64,000 nt of DNA, taken from Staphylococcus saprophyticus subsp. saprophyticus ATCC 15305 = NCTC 7292. Its GTDB lineage: Bacteria; Bacillota; Bacilli; Staphylococcales; Staphylococcaceae. Under the pieces are notes generated by a model. It saw only the letters and a program-made list of their open reading frames with translations. It was not told where the DNA came from and searched no databases. The translations under genes and the position numbers were made by a program. This document shows, in pieces, positions 27,059 through 35,677 of the stretch (position 1 is its first letter; every line of letters starts with the position of its first letter). Where the stretch lies: contig NC_007350.1 of the NCBI RefSeq assembly GCF_000010125.1, forward strand, positions 992,001-1,056,000. Direction: 5' to 3'.

Positions 27059-27529
27059 TTAAAATTTATAGTATTTAGAATATTTTACTTGAACACGTTG
27101 CTGTATATTTTTTATAGTTGATATTGAACACTTTAGGTGTTGTGCAATCTCTTTTTGTTTATAACCATATAATTTTAATTGTAACCACTGTTGTTCTTGT
27201 GTTGTAAGCGTTGTTAAGAAATGATGAGCCTCTATTTTACTATCAAGGTAGATGCTAGGAATTTGATGAAAACTTACTTTATCAAATGGTTCGCATATTT
27301 CATAAGTGTTGTGTTGCTTACGAAATAAATCAATTAAATAGAAATTTAACCGTGTATATAAATAAGATTGAAATGAAGAAGATTTTTGGGCATTATACTT
27401 TCTGGATAGTTCCCATAATTTAATCGTGAGTAATTGTACAAATTCATCATTATTGTACTTAATATTGTATTTTTTTAGAAGAACATATATGATGTGTTTT
27501 GATTTATTATAAATTTTACTAAAGTGCAT
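27059..27529 (-). CDS. sigS: ECF-type RNA polymerase sigma factor SigS
   Basis: A 156-residue sigma factor, the same length as I recall for S. aureus SigS. Region 2 includes the YLIDLFRKQ stretch, and region 4 is a C-terminal helix-turn-helix (YGYKQKEIAQHLKCSISTIK, residues about 120-140). The start is ATG 27529 behind TAGGAGG; an in-frame extension of 26 codons has no site. SigS responds to stress and DNA damage in S. aureus. No anti-sigma gene is evident nearby apart from the unexplained ecfX. Confidence 0.9.
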   Translation of the reverse strand: MHFSKIYNKSKHIIYVLLKKYNIKYNNDEFVQLLTIKLWELSRKYNAQKSSSFQSYLYTRLNFYLIDLFRKQHNTYEICEPFDKVSFHQIPSIYLDSKIEAHHFLTTLTTQEQQWLQLKLYGYKQKEIAQHLKCSISTIKNIQQRVQVKYSKYYKF

Positions 27530-27749
27530 TTGGTGCCTCCTATTGCTGTATATACAACTTGTAATTCCGGATAAATTCATTTTATAAAGACAAATAATAA
27601 ATTTCATTTGCTAAATATACATAATAGGTGTTAAATAGATAACATAAGAGTAATAAATTTTAGTTTTTATAACATGAACGCGTATTCAACTTAGAGATAT
27701 AACACTAAAAGATGTATTATTATCTTCGGACAATTATCAGGAGGTTTGT

Positions 27750-27974
27750 ATGGATTACGCACATTTAAATTTAGAGCATTTTTTTGCTAAACATAATGAT
27801 TTAGATATGATTAAAGATAAATCAGATTTTGTAATGATAAATAACTTAACAAATGAAATGATGTATCGTGATGGAGAAATTGAAGGTACGATTGATTTGA
27901 ATCGTTATTATTATAAAAATAGATCACAAGCATCGAGCTTTATCTTAATGGAATATCGTAAAAGTCAAGAGTAA
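27750..27974 (+). CDS. Small conserved-looking protein, unknown
   Basis: A 74-residue acidic, soluble protein with no signal peptide or transmembrane segment, rich in N, D, M and Y. ATG 27750 follows a strong AGGAGG site, and a terminator overlaps its stop codon, so it is a genuine single-gene unit. I do not recognise its family. Confidence 0.75.
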   Translation: MDYAHLNLEHFFAKHNDLDMIKDKSDFVMINNLTNEMMYRDGEIEGTIDLNRYYYKNRSQASSFILMEYRKSQE

Positions 27975-28002
27975 TGAAATTAAAATTTCATTACTTTTTT
28001 TA
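27970..28002 (+). terminator. Terminator overlapping the stop codon at 27972
   Basis: A perfect 11-bp stem AGTAATGAAAT/ATTTCATTACT with a four-base loop and a seven-T tail. The left arm includes the stop codon. Confidence 0.88.
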
Positions 28003-28141
28003 TGAATATGTAACAACACTTAGATAAAATTGTGCGTTTAACTATTTAGTGTTAGAATTTATTATCAGATAGTCTCAAGCGCATTGATACATAAATGATA
28101 GAGACTTCTCATTTCTAATTATTACCTAAGAGGTGTGGAAC

Positions 28142-28993
28142 ATGACGAAGCATAAAAAAGGCTCAATTTTATCAATTATAGGTTTATTGGTAATCTTAGG
28201 TGTAGCTGCAATTATTGTATTTTCAATGATTTCAGATCAAATCTTTTTTAAAGAAGTAGATGAACAAGAAAAAGTTGATAATTTAAAAGTAACTTTAGAT
28301 AAAGCATCTAAAAAGCAAATAGATAACTACACAAGCCAACAAGTTTCAAGTAAAGATAACAAAACATGGAGAGACGCATCATCAACTGAAATAAAAGCTG
28401 CGATGGATAGTAGTAAGTTTATTGAGAGTGATACGCAAAAATACCAATTTTTAGAATTAGATAAATATCAAGGTATTGACCATAACAGAATCAAACGTAT
28501 GTTAATTGATAACCCAACATTACTTAAGCATTCTGATGAATTTATAAAGGCTGCTAAAGACAAACATGTAAATGAGGTCTACTTAATTTCACACGCATTG
28601 CTTGAAACAGGTTCTGCTAAAAGTGAACTTTCAAGTGGCGTAGAGATTGATGGTAAAAAATACTATAATTTCTTCGGTGTAGGTGCTTTAGATGAAGATC
28701 CTATTAAAACAGGGTCTGAATATGCCAAGAAACATGGATGGGATACACCACAAAAAGCAATTAGTGGCGGTGCTAACTTTATTCATGGACATTTTTTATC
28801 AAATAAAGATCAAAATACACTATATAGTATGAGATGGAATCCGAAAAATCCAGGTGAACATCAATATGCTACTGACATAAAATGGGCAGAAAGTAACGCT
28901 TCATTAATGGCACACTTTTATGAAGATATGAAAACAGAAGGTAAGTATTATAAATATTTTGTTTATAAAGATGATAATAAACATAAACAATAA
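28142..28993 (+). CDS. sagB: Membrane-bound N-acetylglucosaminidase SagB
   Basis: A 283-residue peptidoglycan hydrolase. One transmembrane helix (residues ~8-30) anchors a stalk (~35-100) and an extracellular glucosaminidase domain with the catalytic Glu155 (HALLETGSAKSEL). SagB cuts newly made glycan strands and sets their length in staphylococci, acting with a CAAX-type partner. The start is ATG 28142 behind AAGAGG; GTG 28133 is less likely. Its terminator is split by the insertion sequence at 29015. Confidence 0.96.
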   Translation: MTKHKKGSILSIIGLLVILGVAAIIVFSMISDQIFFKEVDEQEKVDNLKVTLDKASKKQIDNYTSQQVSSKDNKTWRDASSTEIKAAMDSSKFIESDTQKYQFLELDKYQGIDHNRIKRMLIDNPTLLKHSDEFIKAAKDKHVNEVYLISHALLETGSAKSELSSGVEIDGKKYYNFFGVGALDEDPIKTGSEYAKKHGWDTPQKAISGGANFIHGHFLSNKDQNTLYSMRWNPKNPGEHQYATDIKWAESNASLMAHFYEDMKTEGKYYKYFVYKDDNKHKQ

Positions 28994-28995
28994 TT

Positions 28996-29012
28996 AAAAG
29001 AGCCTAAGACAT
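28996..29012 (+). terminator. Left arm of the sagB terminator, separated by IS insertion
   Basis: AAAAGAGCCTAAGACAT (28996-29012) is complementary to 30678-30695, which lies on the other side of the insertion sequence and ends in a T run. Without the IS the two arms would form a stem of about 17 bp. Confidence 0.8.
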
Positions 29013-29071
29013 AATGAATTGCACCCCGTCAAGTAGACAAATAAATAATTAAATTATCGGTTAATCTCGGT

Positions 29072-29959
29072 TTATACGAGATTAGCCATTTTTAATGTAA
29101 TTCTTTCATTATTAAAGAATGTTATATACTCATTGATAACTTGAAACGCTTGTTCTATAGTTTCAAATTTAAAGTTTTTATAACCCCTATAAATTTCAGA
29201 TTTAATAATTCCCCAAACACCTTCCATAGGTCCATTATCAATGCAGCTTCCAACTCGAGACATACTTTGTATCATATTATGTTGATTTAACTTATTTTTA
29301 AATAATCTGGATGTATACTGAAAACCACGATCGCTATGAAATATAATACCTTCGGTATCAGTTACAGTATTAACTGCCTTATCAAATGTTTCAAATACGA
29401 GTTGATTGTTATTTGAGCTTCCTAATACATGACTTACAATTTTACCTGATCCCAAATCATATATCGCACTAAGATATATTTTATTTCCAATTTTAAGTTG
29501 TAATTCAGTTACATCTGTTAGCCATTTTTTATTAGCCTTACTTTCTTGAAATTTACGATTTAATTCGTTTTCGGCTATGGTTTGTGGGTTGCTAGGTTTA
29601 TAGCGCTTACGTTTTCGGCGAATAACTGCTTTTAAATTCAGTTGATTCATCAACCGATAAACACGTTTATGGTTTACTTCTTTCTGTAAATATAGGCGAA
29701 TATAAATATAAATCCTCCTATATCCATAAATACCTTTATATTTTTTATAAATATGTTTTATTTCTTCTAACAATACTTGGTTTTCAATTTCTTTTTGTGT
29801 GGGATTACGATGTAACCATTTATAAAAACTTGCACGGGAAATCTTTAAAATTTGGCATAAATGCTTAATAGGAAATTCATTTTTTAGCGTTTCAATCGTT
29901 TCGTATGCGACGATTTGCTTGTTTTTTGGTTTATCATCTCTCTTTCTATTTCTTGATAT
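29072..29959 (-). CDS. IS150-group transposase OrfB (DDE integrase core), made by -1 frameshift
   Basis: This is the integrase part of the transposase. Open from just after the A7 run, it encodes about 295 residues. The catalytic triad is visible: Asp in WLTDVTEL, Asp in IFHSDRGFQY and Glu in WGIIKSEIY. The N-terminal part holds an HTH_21-like segment (SRASFYKWLHRNP). It normally appears only as an OrfAB fusion through -1 slippage at 29959-29965; a weak internal TTG 29773 also exists. The catalytic domain is intact, but the upstream orfA frameshift would block the fusion. Confidence 0.88.
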   Translation of the reverse strand: MSRNRKRDDKPKNKQIVAYETIETLKNEFPIKHLCQILKISRASFYKWLHRNPTQKEIENQVLLEEIKHIYKKYKGIYGYRRIYIYIRLYLQKEVNHKRVYRLMNQLNLKAVIRRKRKRYKPSNPQTIAENELNRKFQESKANKKWLTDVTELQLKIGNKIYLSAIYDLGSGKIVSHVLGSSNNNQLVFETFDKAVNTVTDTEGIIFHSDRGFQYTSRLFKNKLNQHNMIQSMSRVGSCIDNGPMEGVWGIIKSEIYRGYKNFKFETIEQAFQVINEYITFFNNERITLKMANLV

Positions 29960-30611
29960 TTTTTTAGTACTTTATTTTCCATTTCTAGTATTTTATTCCG
30001 ATCTTTTAGAGCTTGAATTTCAGCTTCTTTCTGTTCTTCTGGTGTTAATATAGATTTAGGTTTGCCTTTGCCTCGACCATCTTGAAGGCCATCGCGGCCA
30101 TGTACTTTATATTTTGTACCCATTGGTACAATTGACCATAACTGATACCGTATTTTTCAGCACAGTCTTTATAATTAATTTCATTATCTAAATAGTATTC
30201 TACAATTTTAAGACGTTCTTGGAATGTTGTTTTTTTACCCTTCATCGTATACACCTCATTTTTAGGAGAAGAATTGATATTCTCTTTTCTTCCAGTATAA
30301 CGATTTACCCATCTACGTACAGTTTCATGAGCAGAAATATTATATTTAATGGCTAAATTTTTATATGATATGCCACCATTCAAATACTCTTGAACCACAT
30401 TCTTTTTAAATTGAAGTGTATACTTATTATTTTGTGAATTGCGTATAAAAGATTGTATACCGTTGGTTAAATATTTGTTGTACGTGTATCGGAGATGGCC
30501 TGGAGAGATATCAATATCAACTACATCTACAATATTTTCGAAACTCATACCATTTTCATATTTAGCAAAAATCAATTCTAATAAATCAAGATCAACGATT
30601 TTTTTAGACAT
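29884..30611 (-). pseudogene. IS150-group OrfA (DNA-binding helper), frameshifted
   Basis: From ATG 30611 (GGGAG site) the frame encodes helix-turn-helix modules (KNLAIKYNISAHETVRRWV and DCAEKYGISYGQLYQWV), then leaves the family sequence. The proper continuation (HGRDGLQDGRGKGKPKS through a leucine-zipper-like EIQALKDRNKILEMENKVLKK) lies in another frame down to the stop at 29884. One missing base near 30117-30120 explains this. The intact product would be about 241 residues. Confidence 0.82.
29959..29965 (-). promoter_or_regulatory. Programmed -1 frameshift slippery site of the IS
   Basis: Seven A residues on the minus strand, in phase as A AAA AAA relative to orfA (codons CTA AAA AAA TAT). 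This is the IS150-type signal that joins OrfA to OrfB. Confidence 0.8.
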
Positions 30612-30677
30612 AGAAAAACTCCCTTCAAAGTTTTCATTTTTTAAATGTCTACTTTGAAGGGAGCATATCATAAATAG

Positions 30678-30695
30678 ATGTCTTAGGCTCTTTTT
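30678..30695 (+). terminator. Right arm and T tail of the split sagB terminator
   Basis: ATGTCTTAGGCTCTTTTT is the partner of 28996-29012. On its own it cannot form the stem. Confidence 0.8.
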
Positions 30696-30710
30696 AGATG
30701 CGTTTGTGTT

Positions 30711-30788
30711 TTACTGTGCTTTATTTTTTTGTCCAATAAGCAAAAACAATAACAAAGCAGATATGAAAACTTTGAATATAAATTTCAT
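30711..30788 (-). CDS. Possible 25-residue hydrophobic peptide
   Basis: An ATG at 30788 with a GGAAG site nine bases upstream opens a frame of 25 codons. It encodes a basic N-terminus and a single hydrophobic stretch (VFISALLLFLLIG) ending in KNKAQ. It lies between opuCC and the insertion sequence on the opuCC strand. It could be a small membrane peptide or the remnant of a signal sequence. The rest of 30714-30874 shows nothing else. Confidence 0.35.
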   Translation of the reverse strand: MKFIFKVFISALLLFLLIGQKNKAQ

Positions 30789-30874
30789 TATTTCACTTCC
30801 TAATTCATATTTGAATGTACCTAAGATAATAGGTGAATTGAAAATAACAAAGCATATAGAGGTAGAAATCAATA

Positions 30875-31801
30875 CTATTTTTTATCAAAATAATGATGTT
30901 GTTTTAAAAATTCTTTCGCAACAATGGCAGGTTCTTTACCTTGACCATCAGCTTCATAATTTAATTTTTGCATTTGTTCTGTACTGATTTGACCTTCTAA
31001 TTTTTTTATTGCTTTTTTTAGTTCTGGTTGTTGAGCTAAAAGTTTATTTGGCGCTACTGCACTGGCATCATAAGGCGGAAAGAAGTTTTTATCGTCTTTG
31101 AGAACCACTAAATCGTATGCTGCAATTCTACCATCTGTAGTATAGCCAAGTGCAACATCTAGTTTTTGGTTTTTTAATGCATCATAAACAAGTCCGATTT
31201 GCATAGGTTTTATAGAATTGAAAGCAAAACCGTAATGTTCTTGGAATGGGGCATAACCGTCGCCACCGCGTTTAATCCACGTGGTATCTGTGCCAACATT
31301 TACTTTGTCTTTTACTTTTTCTAAATCTGAAACAGTATGTAAGTTGTATTTTTTGGCTGTTTCTTTTGTGACCATAAAGGCAAACGTGTTTTCAAAACCA
31401 TATGAATTAAAAAACGTTTGATCAAATTTTTGATTAAATAATTTTTTTGTAACATGCATAGCTTTGGTAGAATCGGTGATTGGTTTCTGTTCAAGTGCAC
31501 CTACTAAATCAGTACCAGTATATCGTGTGCTTGATACATCAGCATCACCATTCATTAATGCATTATGTTGAATGGTTGCGGAACCTAAATTATTAATGAT
31601 TGATCCTTTTACTTTCCCATCAGTATCGTGCTCCATTAACTCTTTTAACATATAGGCCATAATCTGGGATTCACTTGTGGCTAATGCAGATATTCTTACA
31701 GTGCTTTTTGATTGTCCACCACCAAGGCCAGGTAATTCACAACTTGCTAAAAAAATTGTGCTAAATAAAACCAAAATGACAAATCGTTTTAAAAATTTCA
31801 T
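30875..31801 (-). CDS. opuCC: Glycine betaine/carnitine/choline-binding lipoprotein (OpuCC-like)
   Basis: A 308-residue substrate-binding protein of a quaternary-ammonium osmoprotectant ABC importer. Signal peptide with lipobox LASC, lipidated Cys21; then a type II periplasmic-binding fold (SALATSESQIMAYML, SSTRYTGTDLVG, GYTTDGRIAAYDLV). AAGGAG precedes ATG 31801. No ATPase or permease gene is adjacent, so it is an orphan that would have to work with an OpuC system encoded elsewhere. It is divergent from the FAD-protein gene. Confidence 0.9.
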   Translation of the reverse strand: MKFLKRFVILVLFSTIFLASCELPGLGGGQSKSTVRISALATSESQIMAYMLKELMEHDTDGKVKGSIINNLGSATIQHNALMNGDADVSSTRYTGTDLVGALEQKPITDSTKAMHVTKKLFNQKFDQTFFNSYGFENTFAFMVTKETAKKYNLHTVSDLEKVKDKVNVGTDTTWIKRGGDGYAPFQEHYGFAFNSIKPMQIGLVYDALKNQKLDVALGYTTDGRIAAYDLVVLKDDKNFFPPYDASAVAPNKLLAQQPELKKAIKKLEGQISTEQMQKLNYEADGQGKEPAIVAKEFLKQHHYFDKK

Positions 31802-31936
31802 TATTATACTCCTTATTTAAAATACAAAAAAATAAATTTCTCAATATATTTAGAATAACATATTTAATAAAACATTATAACTTAACGGATGAAACAACTG
31901 TAAACCATTAATGTGTAAAGTAAGATAAATCATTGG

Positions 31937-31942
31937 TATAAT
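31937..31942 (+). promoter_or_regulatory. Probable -10 box of the FAD-protein gene
   Basis: A perfect TATAAT (31937-31942) 34 bases before the ATG. No convincing -35 element is visible, so the assignment is partial. Confidence 0.4.
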
Positions 31943-31975
31943 AAAGCTTAAATAAGTTTAGTTAGGATGTGAACT

Positions 31976-33442
31976 ATGAGGATTGCAATCATAGGAATGG
32001 GTACGGCAGGTGTGAGTTTGCTAAAGGAATTAGTCAAACAGGAACGTTTTTCTGAATTAGCTATCGATGTATATGATAACCCTAAAAACATGGGGCAAGG
32101 TGTGCCGTTTCAAAACGATAGTGACCAATTATTAATTAATTTACCTGCCGAAGAGATGTCATTGAATTTAGAAAATGAACGGGAATTTTATGAATGGTAT
32201 GAAAATCAATCAACATTTAAGTTTTCAAATCCGAAGTATTTGCCGAGGTTTATTTTTGGACATTATATGAAAGATTATTTGCAACAATTTATCAATCAGT
32301 ATGATAATATTCACCAAATTTGTGAAGAAGTTTCTGAAGTCTTTATTGACTCAGATATAGGTCAAACAGATATACAATATAATGTTTGTACTGCAAATAA
32401 TATAGAAAATCGAAAGCAGTATGATGTAGTATTCTTAGCTATAGGCACGTTGTCTTATCATGATCCATACAAATTGAAAGGCACGAAAGGATATATACAA
32501 ACACCGTATCCTACATATAATACGTTAGATAATGTTAAAGATACAGATAGAATTTCTATTATTGGTACTGGACTAGCAAGTCTTGATGTGATTCGCTATG
32601 TAACAGCGCATCATCCTAATTTACCAATTATGGTTACAAGTCGTAAGGGTCACTTACCGAGTGTTAGAGGTGAGATGCCTGATATTGAATTTAAATATTT
32701 AACTCCTGAAAATTTTAATGAAATTAAAGAGAAACATTTTGGAAATGTGCCATTAGATGAGGCAATGCGGTTATTTATGAAAGACTGTGCACATTATGAA
32801 ATTCCGGTAGAAACACTTGTGCATCGAAGAACAAATGATCCGATTATAGATTTAACTTACGATTTAGAACATGCAGAGGAGTTAGGTAAATTCCAAAGTA
32901 TACTTGAGCTTGCCAAAGAAAATTTAAATTGGATATGGAATAGTTTGAGTCGTACTGACCAAAAACATTTTTTATCAAATTATCATGGTATTTTAAAAGA
33001 AAATTCTAATCCAATGCCTCCACAGACTGCACAATTACTCATTGAACACATTAATAATGGCTTAATTAAAATTGAGAAGGGCTTAGAATCTGTTAAACAT
33101 AGTCAACATAGATTTCAATTAGAATTTCAAGACGGTTCGGTAGAAAATAGTGATGTAGTCATTAATGCGACAGGTTCGAAAACACAACTTTCAGATCTTG
33201 ATAGTGATGATCAACTTGTGTTGAATTTAGAAAATAGACAAGTAGTACAAGCGCATCCACTTGGTGGTATACAAATTGTAGCTGAAACAAATCAAATTAT
33301 AAGTCCAAGGTATGGCACGCTTAAAAATATGTATGCATTAGGTCAGTTAACAAATGGTATTAATCAATCGAGAAATGGCGTCATGATGATTGTAAGGCAA
33401 GCGGTAAGTGTAATAAATCATTTATTTGAATCAAATAAATGA
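31976..33442 (+). CDS. FAD/NAD(P)-binding protein (NAD_binding_9-type)
   Basis: A 488-residue putative flavoprotein. The N-terminal Rossmann motif is IAIIGMGTAGVSLL, and a second nucleotide motif IIGTGLASLDVIRYV lies near residue 198. MGQGVPFQND and NGVMMIVRQA are typical of the family of cytosolic FAD proteins with unknown substrates. Some relatives belong to hydroxyacylglutathione or siderophore-linked systems, but nothing here specifies the reaction. It is a single gene, followed by a 250-base gap and then the FMN riboswitch. Confidence 0.8.
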   Translation: MRIAIIGMGTAGVSLLKELVKQERFSELAIDVYDNPKNMGQGVPFQNDSDQLLINLPAEEMSLNLENEREFYEWYENQSTFKFSNPKYLPRFIFGHYMKDYLQQFINQYDNIHQICEEVSEVFIDSDIGQTDIQYNVCTANNIENRKQYDVVFLAIGTLSYHDPYKLKGTKGYIQTPYPTYNTLDNVKDTDRISIIGTGLASLDVIRYVTAHHPNLPIMVTSRKGHLPSVRGEMPDIEFKYLTPENFNEIKEKHFGNVPLDEAMRLFMKDCAHYEIPVETLVHRRTNDPIIDLTYDLEHAEELGKFQSILELAKENLNWIWNSLSRTDQKHFLSNYHGILKENSNPMPPQTAQLLIEHINNGLIKIEKGLESVKHSQHRFQLEFQDGSVENSDVVINATGSKTQLSDLDSDDQLVLNLENRQVVQAHPLGGIQIVAETNQIISPRYGTLKNMYALGQLTNGINQSRNGVMMIVRQAVSVINHLFESNK

Positions 33443-33692
33443 TTTAAAGTATCACTAATGGTTTGTTGCTTTAAACATCTGTGAGCGTTTAACGTATTAT
33501 TTAATAAATGGGATTAGACGCTTTAAATAGTTCGTTTTTTGACTCATTTCTCCATGTAATTGTATTAATTATCAGAAAAATAAAGCCGACTTAGGCAATA
33601 AGAATTGTCATTTCTCAAAAAATGTAGTACGATGATTTTGTAACTAAGTTTCAGTTACATGACTCAATCATCAATTAACAATTTCATAGATA

Positions 33693-33965
33693 TTCTTTCG
33701 GGGCAGGGTGAAATTCCCAACCGGCAGTAAATTAAGCCTGCGACCTGCATTTATGTGTATAAATGTGGCTGATCTAGTGAGATTCTAGAGCCGACAGTAA
33801 AGTCTGGATGGGAGAAAGAATGAAGTATAACAAAACAACACTTTTTAAGTGTTTATTTGGCATACCATAAATTTAAAATTTATGTATAAGTGTGTCTAAT
33901 TTTTGCTAATAATGTTATATCAATAGATCCCACACCTGAAATGTTCATTTCAGGTGTTTTTTTTA
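33693..33965 (+). ncRNA. FMN riboswitch (RFN element) with terminator, rib operon leader
   Basis: The RFN core is complete from 33693 to 33820: closing arms TTCTTTC/GAAAGAA, GGGGCAGGGTGAAATTCCC, AACCGGCAGTA, AGCCTGCGA, TAGTGAGATTCTAGAGCCG, ACAGT and GTCTGGATGGGAGA. The platform ends in a perfect 11-bp terminator (33932-33942 with 33947-33957) and an eight-T run. FMN binding should stop transcription before ribD. The ribD ribosome site lies just after the T run. The preceding gap 33443-33692 holds no gene I can support. Confidence 0.97.
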
Positions 33966-33983
33966 TTATTTAGAGGTGATGAG

Positions 33984-35027
33984 ATGAGTCAATATTTAAA
34001 CTATGCTATACAACTTGCACAAATGGTTGAGGGACAAACAGGTTTAAACCCTCCAGTTGGTGCAGTAGTAGTGAATCGAGGACGTATCGTAGGTATAGGT
34101 GCACACTTAAAAAAAGGTGACAAACATGCAGAAGTGCAGGCGCTAGATATGGCAAAAGACAATGCGAAAGGTGGAACCATTTATATTTCATTAGAACCCT
34201 GTACACACTTTGGTTCTACACCACCTTGCGTCAATAAAATTATTGAGGCAGGCATTAATCGTGTTGTTTATGCAGTTAAAGATACTACATTACCTTCCAA
34301 TGGTGACAGTATTTTACAAGAAGCAGGGATAGATGTTGAATTTCGACATCAACCTGATGCTGAAAACTTATATAAAGATTTCTTTATTACAAAACGACAA
34401 TCTGTACCAATGGTAACAGTAAAGGTTTCTTGTAGTTTAGATGGCAAACAAGCGACAGATACTGGTGAAAGTAAATGGATTACCAATAAACTTGTGAAAA
34501 AAGATGTTTTTAAATTAAGACATCATCACGATGCGGTACTAACTGGTAGTGGCACGTTAAATGCAGATAATCCACAATATACGACTCGAATTGAAGAGGG
34601 TAAAAACCCAATTAAAGTGATACTAGCCCAAAACGGTAACATAGATTTTAATTTAGACATTTTTAAAAATACGAATACGCCGATTTGGATTTATACACAA
34701 AATGAAGCTTTAGTAACGGACATTGAACATGTTGAAATTATTCAACTTACAAATTGTTCAGTAGAAAATATTATGAAAAATTTATATGAAAAAGGTATAG
34801 GCAGATTGTTAGTAGAAGCAGGTCCCACAGTTACTTCTGAATTTCTTCAATCCAATTATACAAATAAACTAATTATATATTATGCCCCGAAAATAATTGG
34901 TGGTTCAGGCAAATATCAATTTTTCCATACGGATAAAATCATCGATTTGTCAGAAGTCCCACAGTTTGAAATTGTTGATTCACAAATGCTTGAGCAAAAT
35001 CTTAAATTAGAATTACGAAAGAAGTGA
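33984..35027 (+). CDS. ribD: Bifunctional diaminohydroxyphosphoribosylaminopyrimidine deaminase / reductase
   Basis: A 347-residue riboflavin enzyme. The N-terminal zinc deaminase domain holds His48-Ala-Glu50 and Cys73/Cys82 (EPCTHFGSTPPC). The C-terminal reductase domain starts near residue 147 (PMVTVKVSCSLDG) and has GRLLVEAGPTV. The start is ATG 33984 behind GAGGTGATG; the longer frame begins inside the terminator T run. It is first in ribD-ribE-ribBA-ribH, under FMN riboswitch control. Confidence 0.96.
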   Translation: MSQYLNYAIQLAQMVEGQTGLNPPVGAVVVNRGRIVGIGAHLKKGDKHAEVQALDMAKDNAKGGTIYISLEPCTHFGSTPPCVNKIIEAGINRVVYAVKDTTLPSNGDSILQEAGIDVEFRHQPDAENLYKDFFITKRQSVPMVTVKVSCSLDGKQATDTGESKWITNKLVKKDVFKLRHHHDAVLTGSGTLNADNPQYTTRIEEGKNPIKVILAQNGNIDFNLDIFKNTNTPIWIYTQNEALVTDIEHVEIIQLTNCSVENIMKNLYEKGIGRLLVEAGPTVTSEFLQSNYTNKLIIYYAPKIIGGSGKYQFFHTDKIIDLSEVPQFEIVDSQMLEQNLKLELRKK

Positions 35028-35033
35028 TTAAAC

Positions 35034-35666
35034 ATGTTTACTGGAATTGTTGAAGAAATAGGTACAATTAAAAAAATATCAACACAACAGTCTGTAGTTA
35101 ACTTGAAAATTGAATGTCAAACGATTTTAACTGACATGCATATTGGTGATTCAATCAGTGTTAACGGAGCATGTTTAACAGTAATAGAATTTGATAATCA
35201 CACTTTTTCAGTACAAGTTATAAAAGGTACAGAAAATAAAACGTATTTAAATCAATTAAGTCAATCTTCTGAAGTGAATTTAGAAAGAGCAATGAGTGGT
35301 CAAGGTCGATTTGGTGGACATTTTGTACTTGGTCATGTAGATGAAGTAGCGAAAATTAAACGCATTCAGTCATCGGATAATTCTAAAATTGTAACAATAC
35401 AACCGTCAACGTCATTGATAAAACAAATGGTTAGTCAAGGTTCAATTACAGTTGATGGTGTGAGTTTAACGATATTTCAATTAAAGCAATCAGATTTCGA
35501 TATACATCTCATTCCTGAGACAAGAAAATCAACGATATTAAATCAAAAGCGTGTTGGTGATCCAGTTCATTTAGAAACGGATATGTTATTTAAATACGTT
35601 GAAAAAATTATTGAAAATGATAATGCTAAATTAACTTCAGATAAACTTAAAGCATTTGGATTTTAA
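35034..35666 (+). CDS. ribE: Riboflavin synthase, alpha subunit
   Basis: A 210-residue enzyme that dismutates two lumazines to riboflavin. Two lumazine-binding barrels are evident: the first from MFTGIVEEIG and GACLTVIEF, the second from GRFGGHFVLGHVDEVAKI and DGVSLTIF. It starts six bases after ribD and ends 11 bases before ribBA. Confidence 0.96.
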   Translation: MFTGIVEEIGTIKKISTQQSVVNLKIECQTILTDMHIGDSISVNGACLTVIEFDNHTFSVQVIKGTENKTYLNQLSQSSEVNLERAMSGQGRFGGHFVLGHVDEVAKIKRIQSSDNSKIVTIQPSTSLIKQMVSQGSITVDGVSLTIFQLKQSDFDIHLIPETRKSTILNQKRVGDPVHLETDMLFKYVEKIIENDNAKLTSDKLKAFGF

Positions 35667-35677
35667 GGAGGGCTCAT

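Larger units (their letters stand above)
29015..30670 (-). mobile_element. IS3-family (IS150 group) insertion sequence, 1656 bp
   Basis: The element starts with TG and ends with CA. The terminal repeats TGAATTGCACCCC and TGATATGCTCCCT (right end, reversed) extend to a shared AAGTAGACA, about 18 of 25 positions matching. The flanking TAA at 29012-29014 and 30671-30673 is a 3-bp target duplication. It holds orfA and orfB on the minus strand in overlapping frames with an A7 slippery run. The size and proteins resemble ISSau2-like elements by memory. orfA carries a frameshift, so this copy probably cannot move by itself. Confidence 0.93.

Noticed and set aside
30706..30987. Plus-strand frame of 93 codons
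   Set aside because: It runs into the end of opuCC on the other strand, has no ribosome site and resembles no family. The minus-strand 25-codon frame here is better supported.
33443..33692. A gene between the FAD protein and the FMN riboswitch
   Set aside because: No frame with a start, ribosome site and useful length was found; the stretch is AT-rich leader or intergenic DNA.
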